A DNA stretch of 64,000 nt from positions 32,002 through 96,001 of the forward strand of contig JADBKU010000013.1 in the NCBI GenBank assembly GCA_014896235.1, read 5' to 3'. Made by a program: the position numbers and the translations under genes. The notes below the pieces were generated by a model, which had not been told where the DNA came from, searched no databases, and saw only the letters and a program-made list of their open reading frames with translations. This document shows, in pieces, positions 50,198-58,714 of the stretch (position 1 is the stretch's first letter; every line of letters begins with the position of its first letter). The stretch is from a bacterium (GTDB lineage: Bacteria > Desulfobacterota > Binatia > Binatales > Binataceae).

Positions 50198-52177
50198 ATG
50201 GATGGCGGCGAATTTGGCGCAAATCGGCAAGCCGTATGGTTTCCCAACCCGGACTACGTGCGCGGCAGCCATCTGGAAGCGCTTGCGAGAGCGCTCGGAA
50301 TCGCCATCGACCCCGCGGCGCCCGGAGCCGGTTATGCGGAGCTTTATCGACTTAGCGTCAGCGATCCCGAAAAATTCTGGCGCATGACGCTGGACCTGCT
50401 CGGCGTCGAATGGTTCGCGCCTTATACGCGCGTCGTGGATACGTCGGCCGGCGTGCAATGGCCGTCATGGTTTGTCGGCGGGCGGCTCAACCTGACCCAC
50501 AACGCCGTCCATCGCCATGCCCGGAGCGCGCGCGCACCGGAACCGGCAATTATCTGGGAGGGCGAAGACGGCGCCGTCGTCACGCTCTCCTATAACGACC
50601 TTGCGCGGGCGGTCGGGCGCGCCGCCAATGCCCTCAATCGGCTCGGAGTCAAAGCGGGAGATCGCGTCGGGATATTCATGCCGATGCTTGCCGAGACGGC
50701 CGTGGCCACGCTCGCAATCGCACAGATTGGCGCGATCCTGATTCCGATCTTCTCAGGCTATGGCGCGGAAGCGGCCGCGCTGCGCCTGCGCGACGCCGAC
50801 GCCAAACTGCTCATCACCGCCGACGGCTTCTGGCGCCGCGGCCAGCGCGTCGATCTGCTCGCAACCGCCCGTGCGGCCGCCGAACTCGCCGGATGCGTGA
50901 AACAGATCGTCGCGGTGCGCCGGATGTCGCCCGACCGGCCGCTCGCCGGAGCGCTCGCATGGGACCAGTTAGTCGGCGCCGAAAGCGATCAGGCGCCGGT
51001 CGCGCCGATGGCGAGCATGGACCCGTTCATGATCATCTACACCTCCGGCACCACCGGACGGCCGAAGGGCGCCGTGCATTATCACGCCGGCTTTCCGCTC
51101 AAAGGCGCGCAAGACATGGCGCATCTTTTCGACGTGCGTCCCGGCGAACGGATTTTCTGGTTCACCGACATGGGCTGGATGATGGGGCCGTGGCTGATCA
51201 TAGGCGCGTTGACGCTCGGCGCAACCGCGTTTCTCTATGAGGGCGCGCCGGACTTCCCCGCTCCGGATCGGATTTGGAGCATGATCGCCCGCCATCGCAT
51301 CACCCACCTCGGCATCTCGCCGACGCTGGTGCGCGCGCTGATTCCGAGCGGACCGGAACATCTCAGTCGGCACGATTTGTCGTCTCTCAGAATCCTCGGT
51401 TCGACCGGCGAAGTCTGGAACCCCGAGGCTTGGAATTGGCTGTTCGAACATGCCGGCGACAAGCGCATTCCGATAATCAATTATTCCGGCGGCACCGAAA
51501 TCGCGGGCGGATTGCTCGGATGCGTTGTGATGCGGCCGATCAAACCCTGCGGATTCAACAGCGCCGTGCCCGGAATCAACGCCGCCGCGCTCGACGAAAA
51601 CGGCCGGCCGGTTACCGGTTCGGTCGGGGAATTGGCGGCGCTGAACATCTGGCCGGGGATGACCAAAGGCTTCTGGAACGATCGCGAACGCTATCTCGAC
51701 GCCTACTGGCGGCGCTTCGAGGGAGTCTGGGTGCACGGCGACTGGGCGTTGCGCGACGCTGACGGCGACTGGCTGCTGCTCGGCCGTTCGGACGACACGC
51801 TGAAGATCGCGGGCAAGCGCCTAGGTCCGGCGGAAGTCGAATCCGCCGCCGGAGAAATTCCCGAGGTCAAGGAATCCGCGGCGATCGGCGTGCCGCACGC
51901 GACCAAAGGCGAAGCGCCGGTGCTGTTCGTGGTGCTCAAACCGGACGCGGTCGCGTCCGCGCGGCTCGCGGGCCGGATCGCCGACAAAGTCGCCGAGGCG
52001 CTGGGCAAACCCTTGCGGCCACAGGCGGTCCATTTTGTCGCCGATCTGCCGCGCACGCGCAACGCGAAAATCATGCGGCGCGTGGTCCGCGCGGTGCATC
52101 TCGGCAAGGATCCGGGCGATCTCTCGGCGCTGGAAAACGCGAACGCGCTCGCCGGCATCCCGCGCCTCGAAGAATAA
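50198..52177 (+). CDS. AMP-dependent acyl-CoA synthetase (acetyl-CoA synthetase-like)
   Basis: 659-residue ANL enzyme activating a carboxylate via acyl-AMP to acyl-CoA. N-terminal ACAS-like domain (FWRMTLDLLGVEWFAPYTRVVDTS). P-loop IIYTSGTTGRPKGAVH, A5-type region IINYSGGTEIAGG, A7/A8 GDWALRDADGDWLLLGRSDDTLKIAGKRLGPAEVE, and the catalytic Lys near RNAKIMRRVVR. The Trp of the acetate-specific WWQTE motif of true acetyl-CoA synthetases is replaced (NYSGGTE), so a larger or different acid is likely. AGGGAG precedes the ATG. It is divergent from marR. Confidence 0.9.
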   Translation: MDGGEFGANRQAVWFPNPDYVRGSHLEALARALGIAIDPAAPGAGYAELYRLSVSDPEKFWRMTLDLLGVEWFAPYTRVVDTSAGVQWPSWFVGGRLNLTHNAVHRHARSARAPEPAIIWEGEDGAVVTLSYNDLARAVGRAANALNRLGVKAGDRVGIFMPMLAETAVATLAIAQIGAILIPIFSGYGAEAAALRLRDADAKLLITADGFWRRGQRVDLLATARAAAELAGCVKQIVAVRRMSPDRPLAGALAWDQLVGAESDQAPVAPMASMDPFMIIYTSGTTGRPKGAVHYHAGFPLKGAQDMAHLFDVRPGERIFWFTDMGWMMGPWLIIGALTLGATAFLYEGAPDFPAPDRIWSMIARHRITHLGISPTLVRALIPSGPEHLSRHDLSSLRILGSTGEVWNPEAWNWLFEHAGDKRIPIINYSGGTEIAGGLLGCVVMRPIKPCGFNSAVPGINAAALDENGRPVTGSVGELAALNIWPGMTKGFWNDRERYLDAYWRRFEGVWVHGDWALRDADGDWLLLGRSDDTLKIAGKRLGPAEVESAAGEIPEVKESAAIGVPHATKGEAPVLFVVLKPDAVASARLAGRIADKVAEALGKPLRPQAVHFVADLPRTRNAKIMRRVVRAVHLGKDPGDLSALENANALAGIPRLEE

Positions 52178-52254
52178 CCGGAGCGGCGCGATCGAAACCC
52201 GCGCGCGCCTGCTTCACCCGCCCAACGCGCGCGGCGATCGGTTAAAATGCAACC

Positions 52255-53007
52255 ATGGAACAATTGTGCGAGCGCGGACCCGGATTGCGGAACCGCCGCC
52301 GAAGGCTTGCCATGCAAATCGCGGCGGCAATTCTGATTGCCGCGTTCGCATCCGCTCCCGCGTCCGTTCCCGCATCCGCACAGCCCGGCGCAAGCGCCCA
52401 TGCTGAGCAATCCGCGGCGAAAGATCCGATGGCGCGCGTGCGGACGGGAGTCGCCGACGTTATCGCCGTATTTCGCGATCCGGCGATGCCGCTGGCGGAA
52501 CGCCGGCAAAAACTAAACGCGCTGGCCGATAAATATTTCGATTTCGACGCGATGGCGCGGTCGGTGATGGGCTACCACTGGCGCAATCTGACGCCGGCGC
52601 AACGCGCCGAATTCACGCCCCTGTTCGCCGAATTCATCAAGGATGTATATCTCACCAAGATGCAGGACTACGTGGTGAAGAAGGTACAGGAGGAGTTACC
52701 CGCGGTACGTTTCAATTATACCCGCGAGGCGTTCGACGGCGCGGACTACGCGACGGTCTACAGCGATGTTTTTCTGCCGGAACAGAAAGACCCGATCCCG
52801 GTCAACTACCTGATGCATCGCGTGAACGGCGAATGGCGCGTCTACGATCTGACGATCGCTTCGATCGACGTGATCGCGAATTATCGAACTCAATTCAATC
52901 ACGCGATGAACGCCGAAGGCTTCGACAAGCTGATCGCGACCGTGCGCGAGAAGCGGCAAGCGCTGCGCCGGCAACTGGCCGGACCCGATTCCGGACCTGC
53001 CGCTTGA
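52255..53007 (+). CDS. MlaC/Ttg2 family phospholipid-binding periplasmic protein
   Basis: 250-residue periplasmic substrate-binding protein of the MlaC type. A basic n-region (RNRRRRLAMQIAAAILIAAFASA) and signal to about residue 42. The MlaC fold follows: VADVIAVFRDPAMPLAERRQKLNALADKYFDFDAMARSVMGYHWRNLTPAQRAEFTPLFAEFI and SDVFLPEQKDPIPVNYLMHRVNGEWRVYDLTIASIDVIANYRTQFNHAM. In Mla it carries phospholipids from the outer membrane; related HpnM proteins serve hopanoid transport, which would fit this hopanoid producer, but no mlaABDEF genes are adjacent. An ATG at 52312 has a better ribosome binding site but would leave the signal without positive charge. Confidence 0.88.
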   Translation: MEQLCERGPGLRNRRRRLAMQIAAAILIAAFASAPASVPASAQPGASAHAEQSAAKDPMARVRTGVADVIAVFRDPAMPLAERRQKLNALADKYFDFDAMARSVMGYHWRNLTPAQRAEFTPLFAEFIKDVYLTKMQDYVVKKVQEELPAVRFNYTREAFDGADYATVYSDVFLPEQKDPIPVNYLMHRVNGEWRVYDLTIASIDVIANYRTQFNHAMNAEGFDKLIATVREKRQALRRQLAGPDSGPAA

Positions 53008-53033
53008 AAACCGGTTCGCGCTGAACCGCGCAA

Positions 53034-53396
53034 TTACCGGCGCGGGAGATTGCGCAGAAAGTCGAGTTTCAATTCGAGCTTGCGGCCCATCCAAAGCGCA
53101 TGTTCAGCGTGGTCGGAATAATCGTCGCCGGTTTCGGGATGCACCAGGATGACGAGGCCGTTCCGATTCAGCATCAGCCACGGAACGATTCGCGCAAACT
53201 CGGCGGGAGCGAACGCGATCTGGTACATCGCCTGCGGATGGGGTCCGACCGGCTGGTCGCGCCACCGACCCATCACGACATTGAAGTTCCCTTCGATCCG
53301 CTCGCGCAACTCAGCGGCGCGGTCCCGCGATTCATCGTCGTAATAGACGTGGGCGTGGAAACCGCGAATGCTTTCAGAATGTCCGGAATTTTCCAT
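53034..53396 (-). CDS. DOPA 4,5-dioxygenase family protein
   Basis: 120 residues matching the small DOPA 4,5-dioxygenase-like family: IRGFHAHVYYDDESRDRAAELR (H-x-H metal-type motif), QPVGPHPQAMYQIAF, WLMLNRNGLVILVHPETGDDYSDHAEHALWMG (conserved H, D and H). The fungal homologue cleaves catechol-type rings; in bacteria the family's role is not settled. Here it is convergent with the mlaC-like gene (26 nt) and has a good AAG-rich start region. Likely an iron-dependent extradiol dioxygenase acting on a catechol. Confidence 0.85.
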   Translation of the reverse strand: MENSGHSESIRGFHAHVYYDDESRDRAAELRERIEGNFNVVMGRWRDQPVGPHPQAMYQIAFAPAEFARIVPWLMLNRNGLVILVHPETGDDYSDHAEHALWMGRKLELKLDFLRNLPRR

Positions 53397-53558
53397 GGTT
53401 CATCTCCCGCTCACGCGTCGACAACGGACCATCAAACCGCCAAATCGAGCAGGGCCAAATTCGCTCACAACGGCAAAAAAGACAGAGGACTCCTTGATTT
53501 TTGTCTGAGTCTATTTGCAATCGACACACGAAACAAATTGACACCTTGCGATATTTTT

Positions 53559-53571
53559 GGCAGAAACTGCC
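53559..53571. promoter_or_regulatory. 13 bp perfect inverted repeat upstream of pilin
   Basis: GGCAG-AAA-CTGCC, preceded by a T-run, lies 74 nt before the pilin start and 20 nt after a perfect TTGACA (53538-53543). It could be an operator overlapping a promoter. No protein is known to bind it here. Confidence 0.35.
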
Positions 53572-53644
53572 GGTAGTGCGCATTGGCACAAAGCAGCTCA
53601 CGCACGCCGCAGAGCGTCCGCGCCGCGGCGAAAGAGGCGATTGA

Positions 53645-53824
53645 ATGTCGCGATCGACGCTTGCAGCACTACAATCCCGACGCAACCGGCGCGGTCAGAC
53701 CATGGCCGAATATGTTTTGATAGTCGGAACCATTGCGATTGTCGCGATCGCCGCGTACGCGCTGTTCGGGCGCAACCTCGCCAACAACGTGAATCACACC
53801 AACAGCGCATTTACCGCTTCGTAA
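53645..53824 (+). CDS. Flp/Tad-type pilin-like small protein
   Basis: 59 residues: MSRSTLAALQSRRNRRGQ, then the prepilin motif and hydrophobic helix. The class III prepilin site is present as G-Q-T-M-A-E-Y: cleavage after Gly leaves Glu at +5 and Tyr at +6, as in Flp pilins. The following VLIVGTIAIVAIAAYALFG is a single transmembrane helix and the rest (RNLANNVNHTNSAFTAS) is short. It is too short for many gene finders. No tad export genes, prepilin peptidase or secretin lie within the window. Ribosome binding site weak (GAGGCG). Codon use is normal. Confidence 0.75.
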   Translation: MSRSTLAALQSRRNRRGQTMAEYVLIVGTIAIVAIAAYALFGRNLANNVNHTNSAFTAS

Positions 53825-54736
53825 GCTATCGAGGCCCGCCCGCGTTTTCGCCGCCAATCGACGTCGCGCTGGAACGCCTCGGCGCTCGCAACAGCCAACA
53901 TTTCAATCCGCGATCGGCATCACTACCGCGCAAACCGGCGAACGCCGCCGGCGTCGCCGCGAAACCGCGGCCATTTCGTCGGCGACGAACGTCAAATCAG
54001 GGCGGGAGCGATTGCCGAAAGCCTTCGCGAGGCGCTATCGTACGACCGTTTTCGCGCGGTTCTTCGCAGCCGGAGCAATCTCCGCAAGGCAAGAATCGAC
54101 AAGGCGAAAGCGACGCCCCCGCCTGACACGGGCAAACCGGATCGCGACGCGATCGCCGGTCTCGCGCGAAGCTGCCTCAATTTGAAACACCCTGCCGCCG
54201 CATTCCCATAATTTGGCAATCGTCACCGCCGAGACTGGTTCGTCGCGGAAAAAATCCGACGTAAAGTAGGATTTTAATTGACTATCGCGCGTCATTAACT
54301 GAGAATTCGGTTGAGGCGTCGCCGAGTTCTGGTTCGGCCCTTCGCCCTCGGACAGGCGGCGCAATCGCAGCGGTCGGCTTCGTCAAGAAGTAGCAATGTT
54401 TCCCGTCTCTACCGATATGTGGCCGCTCGAAAAGCCGTGCGAATCGATCGGCGCGGCGGCGAGCCTGTCCGGTTTCGCCGCCGAAATTGGATCAAAGGCC
54501 ACCGGGCCGCGGCGCGGCATGCGAAGATTCGCAGGCCGCTGTGAAGTTGCTACAGTTTGTAGCATCATGCCAGATAGCGTTGACGGCGCCATGATTGCGG
54601 ATCGAGGAAATCCGCGCGCATATCCGATCGAAACTTGCGCGACGGCGCGTGAGAGCGCCGGAATGCTGGTGCGGCCGACGATCAAATATTGGCGCCTTGA
54701 GATTGAAGCCCACCTGAGCGCGGCTGGCCGCAACTG
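53825..54736. other. gene-poor interval before histidine kinase
   Basis: About 910 nt without a recognisable gene. Open frames on both strands exist (for example 54035-54364 minus and 54396-54737 plus), but none shows a known domain, and the region reads as a mosaic without consistent codon bias. The plus frame from 54396 ends in a TGATG overlap with the kinase start, so a small upstream gene of 113 residues cannot be excluded. Confidence 0.5.
54278..54306 (+). promoter_or_regulatory. candidate sigma-70 promoter before the kinase region
   Basis: TTGACT (54278-54283), 17 nt spacer, GAGAAT (54301-54306), in an AT-richer stretch. It would serve the 113-codon frame at 54396 and the histidine kinase at 54737 as a common transcript. 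Confidence 0.3.
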
Positions 54737-57562
54737 ATGTCCGCATCGGCGAAAAACGGCGATTTGCCGATCGTTAAAGATCCTGAACCTCGGCGTTCTT
54801 TCGCGTCATCCGTCGATCCGTCGAATATCGATCCATTCGAAGCCATCTTCCGCCAAAACACCGACGTGATGACGCTGATGGACACGTCCGACGGGCGTTA
54901 CGTGGACGTCAACGACGAGTTCCTGCGGCTGACCGGCTATTCGCGCCAAGAGGTTATCGGACGCAGGCCGGCGGATTTGGGACTCGAATTTGATCGGGAC
55001 ACGCTTGCGCGGATAGCTGAATCGCTCAAAACGACAGGCGCGATTCGCAACGTCGAAATACCGATGAAGCTTCCCAACGGCCGCACGCTTACGGTGCTGT
55101 GGTCGGCGATGAAATTGCGGCTTGGCGATCGGCGTTGCCGGCTGGCGATCGCGCGCGACATCACCGAACTGCGGCGCGCCGAGAGCGCGCTGCGCGAAAC
55201 AGAGGACCGCCTGCGCGAAATCATCGAGCACGCGCCTTTGATGATCACCGCGATCGATCGCGACGGTAAATACACTCTTTTGCGGGGGCGCGGCGCGAAA
55301 ACGATCTTCGCCGATCCGGCCGCAGTCGTCGGACGCTCTGCGTTCGAGGTTCATCGCAACCGGCCACACTTGATCGACGGGATGCAAGCCGCGCTGGCGG
55401 GCGAAGAGAGCGTTTTCGAGACCGAGATTAACGGCCATTATCTCGAAGTCTGGCGCGGTCCGATTTACAACTCCGACGGAGAGATCACGGGCGCTTTCGG
55501 CGTCAATACTGATATCACGCCGCGCGTCCGGGCGGAGCGGGAGATGCTGATTCGGCTCCGCCAGAATGAAGCGATTGCACATCTGGCGGCGCGCGCGCTT
55601 GAAGGCGCGGGCGTCGCGGAGCTGCTCACCGAAGCCGCCGAATGCGCGCGTAGCGGCTTCCAGGCCGATTTTTCTTCCGTCCTGGCATACGACGAAAGCG
55701 AAGGCGGGATGCGGGTCGCCGCCACGACGGGCGCCGATGCGGCCGATTACCTCAACTTACGGATTCCGCCACAAGACGCTTCGATGTGGCGTTTCGTGAT
55801 GGAAACGGGCGAATCCGTGATCAGCGAGGATATCCGGAACGACGCTCGATTTCAGCCGAATCCGCGGCTTCTGCAACGCGGCGCGCGCGGCGTGATATCG
55901 GCTCCGGTACGATCCCGCAATGCCAATTTCGGCGTTCTCTGCGCGTATGCGCGCGAGCCGCGCCGTTACTCGCGCGAAGACGCGAGTTTCATCCGCTCGC
56001 TCGCCGACGTGCTGGCGATGGCGATAGAACGATCGCAGAGCGAATGCCGCTTGCGCGAGAGCGAAGACTATTTGCGCACGCTGATCGCAAATTCGACCGA
56101 CATTATTGTCGTCCTCAACGAGCAAAACCGCATCGATTTCATCAACGAAGCAGGCGCGCGGATGTTTGGCCTCGCCGCGGAAAGCATGATCGGGCGCGCC
56201 GGCGCCGATTTCGTGCATCCGCAGGATTTGCCGATCCGCGACCGCAATTTCCAGTTCGCGCGCGAGAATCCGGGCGTGCCGGCGCGATGCGAATTGCGCT
56301 TGCTCGGCGGCGACGGGGAATGGCGCGTGTGCGAAGTCGTGATCCGCGCGATCGAGCAAATCGGCGGAGCGCCCGGGTTGCTCACTAATCTTCGCGATAT
56401 CACGGATCGCCGCGCCGCCGAGCGGGATCGCGCTCTGCTCGCTTCGATCGTCGCCGCTTCCGACGACGCGATAATGAGCTTCACCTTCGACGGCGTGATC
56501 ACCAGCTGGAATATCGGCGCGGAGCGGCTGTATGGCCATCCGGCAAGCCGCATGATCGGCCGGGACATCAAATCGCTGCTCTCGTCCGCTGAGGTCGCCG
56601 ACCTGCGGCGGCGATTCGCGCGGATCGAGGCGGGCGCGTCCGACGATCATTACGAAATCAAGCGGCGCCGGAGCGATTACTCCATGATCGACGTATCGGT
56701 CACGCTTTCGCCAATTCGCGGCGCCGACGGCGCCGCGATCGGCGTCGCCGCCATCGCCCGCGACATCACCGAGCGCAAGCGGGCCGAAGCCGAATTGAAA
56801 CGGGCGCGCGACGCCGCCGTTGAAGCCACCCGCCTCAAGTCCGCGTTTTTGGCCAACATGAGCCACGAAATCCGCACGCCGATCAATATCATCCTTGGCT
56901 ATGGCGATTTGATTGGCGACTATCTGGCCGAACGCGGCGACACGAGCCAGTCCGAGTATCTGGACGCGATCTCGCGAGCTTCGCGGCGGCTGCTCCACAC
57001 CATCAGCGGCATCCTGGATTATTCGCGGCTCGAGTCGGGAAATTTCCAGCTCGAACGACGGCCGTTGCGGATCGCGGAAATCGTCGCCCACGAGGTCGGG
57101 GAGGCGCGCGAGCTTGCGGCCGAAAAAGGCCTTGCGCTCGAGCTTGAAATCGGCGCGGCCGACCTAGTCGCCGAAGCCGACGATTACAGCGTCGCGCAGG
57201 CGATCCGCCAGGTTCTCGACAACGCGATTAAATTCACCACTCAAGGCGGCGTGCGAGTGCGCGTCGAACGCGCCGCGCCCGGAGAAGGAGCGCGGGTGGT
57301 CGTGGGCGACACGGGCGTCGGCATCGATCCGAATTTTCTGTCGCGCCTGCTCGAGCCCTTCGCGCAGGAAGACTCCGGCTACACGCGGAGATTCGAGGGC
57401 GCGGGCCTCGGACTGGCGCTCGCGCGCCGTTTTCTGGAATTGAACAACGCCAGCCTGAAGATCGAAAGCCGCAAAGGCGAAGGCTCGACCGTCACACTGC
57501 AGTTCCCGCCCGCCGGCGGCGAGAATCGCGCGCATCCGGCAGGCACAGTCCAGTCCCGCTAA
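54737..57562 (+). CDS. multi-PAS/GAF sensor histidine kinase
   Basis: 941-residue cytosolic hybrid-less histidine kinase. Order: PAS1 (about 30-150: VDVNDEFLRLTGYSRQEVIGRRPADLGLE), PAS2 (about 160-265: IIEHAPLMITAIDRDGKYTLLRGRG), GAF (about 285-435), PAS3 (about 445-560), PAS4 (about 565-680) and then HisKA. The phospho-acceptor His is in FLANMSHEIRTPINIILGY (about residue 710). The ATPase domain has the N box VLDNAIKFT, G1 VGDTGVGIDPNF, F box LEPFAQEDSG and G2 GAGLGLALARR. No transmembrane segment. No response regulator is adjacent, so it is an orphan kinase that probably reads internal redox, light or small-molecule cues through PAS/GAF domains. Start ATG at 54737 overlaps an upstream frame's stop (TGATG). 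Confidence 0.93.
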   Translation: MSASAKNGDLPIVKDPEPRRSFASSVDPSNIDPFEAIFRQNTDVMTLMDTSDGRYVDVNDEFLRLTGYSRQEVIGRRPADLGLEFDRDTLARIAESLKTTGAIRNVEIPMKLPNGRTLTVLWSAMKLRLGDRRCRLAIARDITELRRAESALRETEDRLREIIEHAPLMITAIDRDGKYTLLRGRGAKTIFADPAAVVGRSAFEVHRNRPHLIDGMQAALAGEESVFETEINGHYLEVWRGPIYNSDGEITGAFGVNTDITPRVRAEREMLIRLRQNEAIAHLAARALEGAGVAELLTEAAECARSGFQADFSSVLAYDESEGGMRVAATTGADAADYLNLRIPPQDASMWRFVMETGESVISEDIRNDARFQPNPRLLQRGARGVISAPVRSRNANFGVLCAYAREPRRYSREDASFIRSLADVLAMAIERSQSECRLRESEDYLRTLIANSTDIIVVLNEQNRIDFINEAGARMFGLAAESMIGRAGADFVHPQDLPIRDRNFQFARENPGVPARCELRLLGGDGEWRVCEVVIRAIEQIGGAPGLLTNLRDITDRRAAERDRALLASIVAASDDAIMSFTFDGVITSWNIGAERLYGHPASRMIGRDIKSLLSSAEVADLRRRFARIEAGASDDHYEIKRRRSDYSMIDVSVTLSPIRGADGAAIGVAAIARDITERKRAEAELKRARDAAVEATRLKSAFLANMSHEIRTPINIILGYGDLIGDYLAERGDTSQSEYLDAISRASRRLLHTISGILDYSRLESGNFQLERRPLRIAEIVAHEVGEARELAAEKGLALELEIGAADLVAEADDYSVAQAIRQVLDNAIKFTTQGGVRVRVERAAPGEGARVVVGDTGVGIDPNFLSRLLEPFAQEDSGYTRRFEGAGLGLALARRFLELNNASLKIESRKGEGSTVTLQFPPAGGENRAHPAGTVQSR

Positions 57563-57633
57563 AGCGATCGCTAGCGCGGCGGGCGGCTTTTGCGGCGCGC
57601 CGAATTCCGCTATTCAATCGGACGGGAGCCGCG

Positions 57634-58260
57634 ATGGACGCCGCCGAGGAAATTCGCTTCTACTATGATTTCAAGAGCCCGTTCAGCTTTCTGGCGCTGG
57701 CGCCGGCCTGCACGCTCGAACGGACCCATCGGGTGCGCCTGAGCTTCATTCCGCGCGACTTCGAACCGCGGCTCGCATACGGCGGCGAGCTTGAGGAGCG
57801 CAGCCAGCGCGATTGGGACAAGGTGCGCTACCTCTATGCCGACGCGCGCCGCTTCGCCAACCAGCGCGGCATGATCATCCGCGGCCCGCAAAAGCTGTTC
57901 GATTCGCGGCTCGCGATGATGAGCGGAATCTATGCGGAGCAGCGCGGACGGTTCCGCGAATATGCGCCGCTCGTCTTCGAGCGCTTCTTCAAGCGCGAAC
58001 TGGATATCGAAGAGCCGGCCGCGCTGGCCGGCGTGTTGCGCGAGGCGGGACTCGACGCCGACGATTTCGCGCGCTATGCCGCCTTCGACGGGCGCGACGA
58101 TCTGGCGCGCGCCTACGAGCAGGCGGAACGCGACGGCGTCTTCGGCGTGCCGACGCTGATCGTCGCCGGCGAACCGTTCTGGGGCAACGATCGAATCGGC
58201 TGGGTAATCAAAAAACTCGACGCGATGGGACTGCGGCGCGAAGCCGCCGCCACGCGATGA
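57634..58260 (+). CDS. 2-hydroxychromene-2-carboxylate isomerase / DsbA-family protein
   Basis: 208 residues of the HCCA isomerase / GST-kappa branch of the thioredoxin-fold superfamily. IRFYYDFKSPFSFLALAPA opens the protein (family form YFDFxSPYSYL, with the GSH-binding Ser of SPFS); no CxxC motif is present. IPRDFEPR, IIRGPQKLFDSRLAMMSG and the closing DGVFGVPTLIVAGEPFWGNDRIGWV are conserved. In naphthalene breakdown it isomerises 2-hydroxychromene-2-carboxylate; without other naphthalene genes the aromatic substrate is uncertain. Operon-like with the next two genes. Confidence 0.88.
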   Translation: MDAAEEIRFYYDFKSPFSFLALAPACTLERTHRVRLSFIPRDFEPRLAYGGELEERSQRDWDKVRYLYADARRFANQRGMIIRGPQKLFDSRLAMMSGIYAEQRGRFREYAPLVFERFFKRELDIEEPAALAGVLREAGLDADDFARYAAFDGRDDLARAYEQAERDGVFGVPTLIVAGEPFWGNDRIGWVIKKLDAMGLRREAAATR

Positions 58261-58277
58261 CTGGACGGAGACTATCA

Positions 58278-58679
58278 ATGCGGCAACCGCCGATCGGAAC
58301 CAAAGGGTCGTACGAATTCGTGGTCAGGCGCGACCAGCTCGCCGGAACGCTGGAACCGTCGCTGCCGCCCGTGTTGGCGACCTGCTTCATGAGCCTTGCG
58401 ATGGAAATGGCGGCGATGGAAGCGCTCAAGCCATACATGGAGCCAGGCGAGATGACGGTCGGCGCGATCGTCAACGTGAATCATATCGCGGCGACGCCCG
58501 AAGGATGGCGCGTGAGGGCTGAGGCCGAAGTCGTCGGAGGCGACGCGCGCAAAGTCGAGTTCAATGTGCGAGCCTTCGACGAAAAAGACGAAATCGGCAA
58601 CGGCTATCATGTGCGGGCGATGGCGCCGCGAGCGAAATTCGACGAGCGCCTCGCAGCCAAGGCGTCCGCCAAACCATAG
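58278..58679 (+). CDS. FlK-type hotdog thioesterase
   Basis: 133 residues from the ATG at 58278, with GGACGGAG 7-8 nt upstream; an ATG at 58257 would overlap the previous stop. Matches the fluoroacetyl-CoA thioesterase (FlK) family: VLATCFMSLAMEMAAMEALKPYMEPGE, VNVNHIAATPEGW, and DEIGNGYHVRAM. Thr (ATCF), Glu (AMEM) and His (NHIAATP) align with the catalytic Thr-Glu-His set of FlK. Stand-alone FlK-like enzymes hydrolyse various acyl-CoA. Neighbour of a MaoC dehydratase, so acyl-CoA turnover is likely. Confidence 0.87.
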   Translation: MRQPPIGTKGSYEFVVRRDQLAGTLEPSLPPVLATCFMSLAMEMAAMEALKPYMEPGEMTVGAIVNVNHIAATPEGWRVRAEAEVVGGDARKVEFNVRAFDEKDEIGNGYHVRAMAPRAKFDERLAAKASAKP

Positions 58680-58714
58680 GACGGCGTCCGCGGCGACGCC
58701 TGAAGGACGGCGCA

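Noticed and set aside
53580..53600. Sigma-54 promoter (TGGCAC-like) upstream of the pilin
   Set aside because: TTGGCAC is present, but the -12 GC lies one base too close and no TTGCW follows.
54396..54737. 113-codon frame with TGATG overlap to the kinase
   Set aside because: No recognised domain and uneven codon use; left as part of the gene-poor interval because the overlap may be coincidence.
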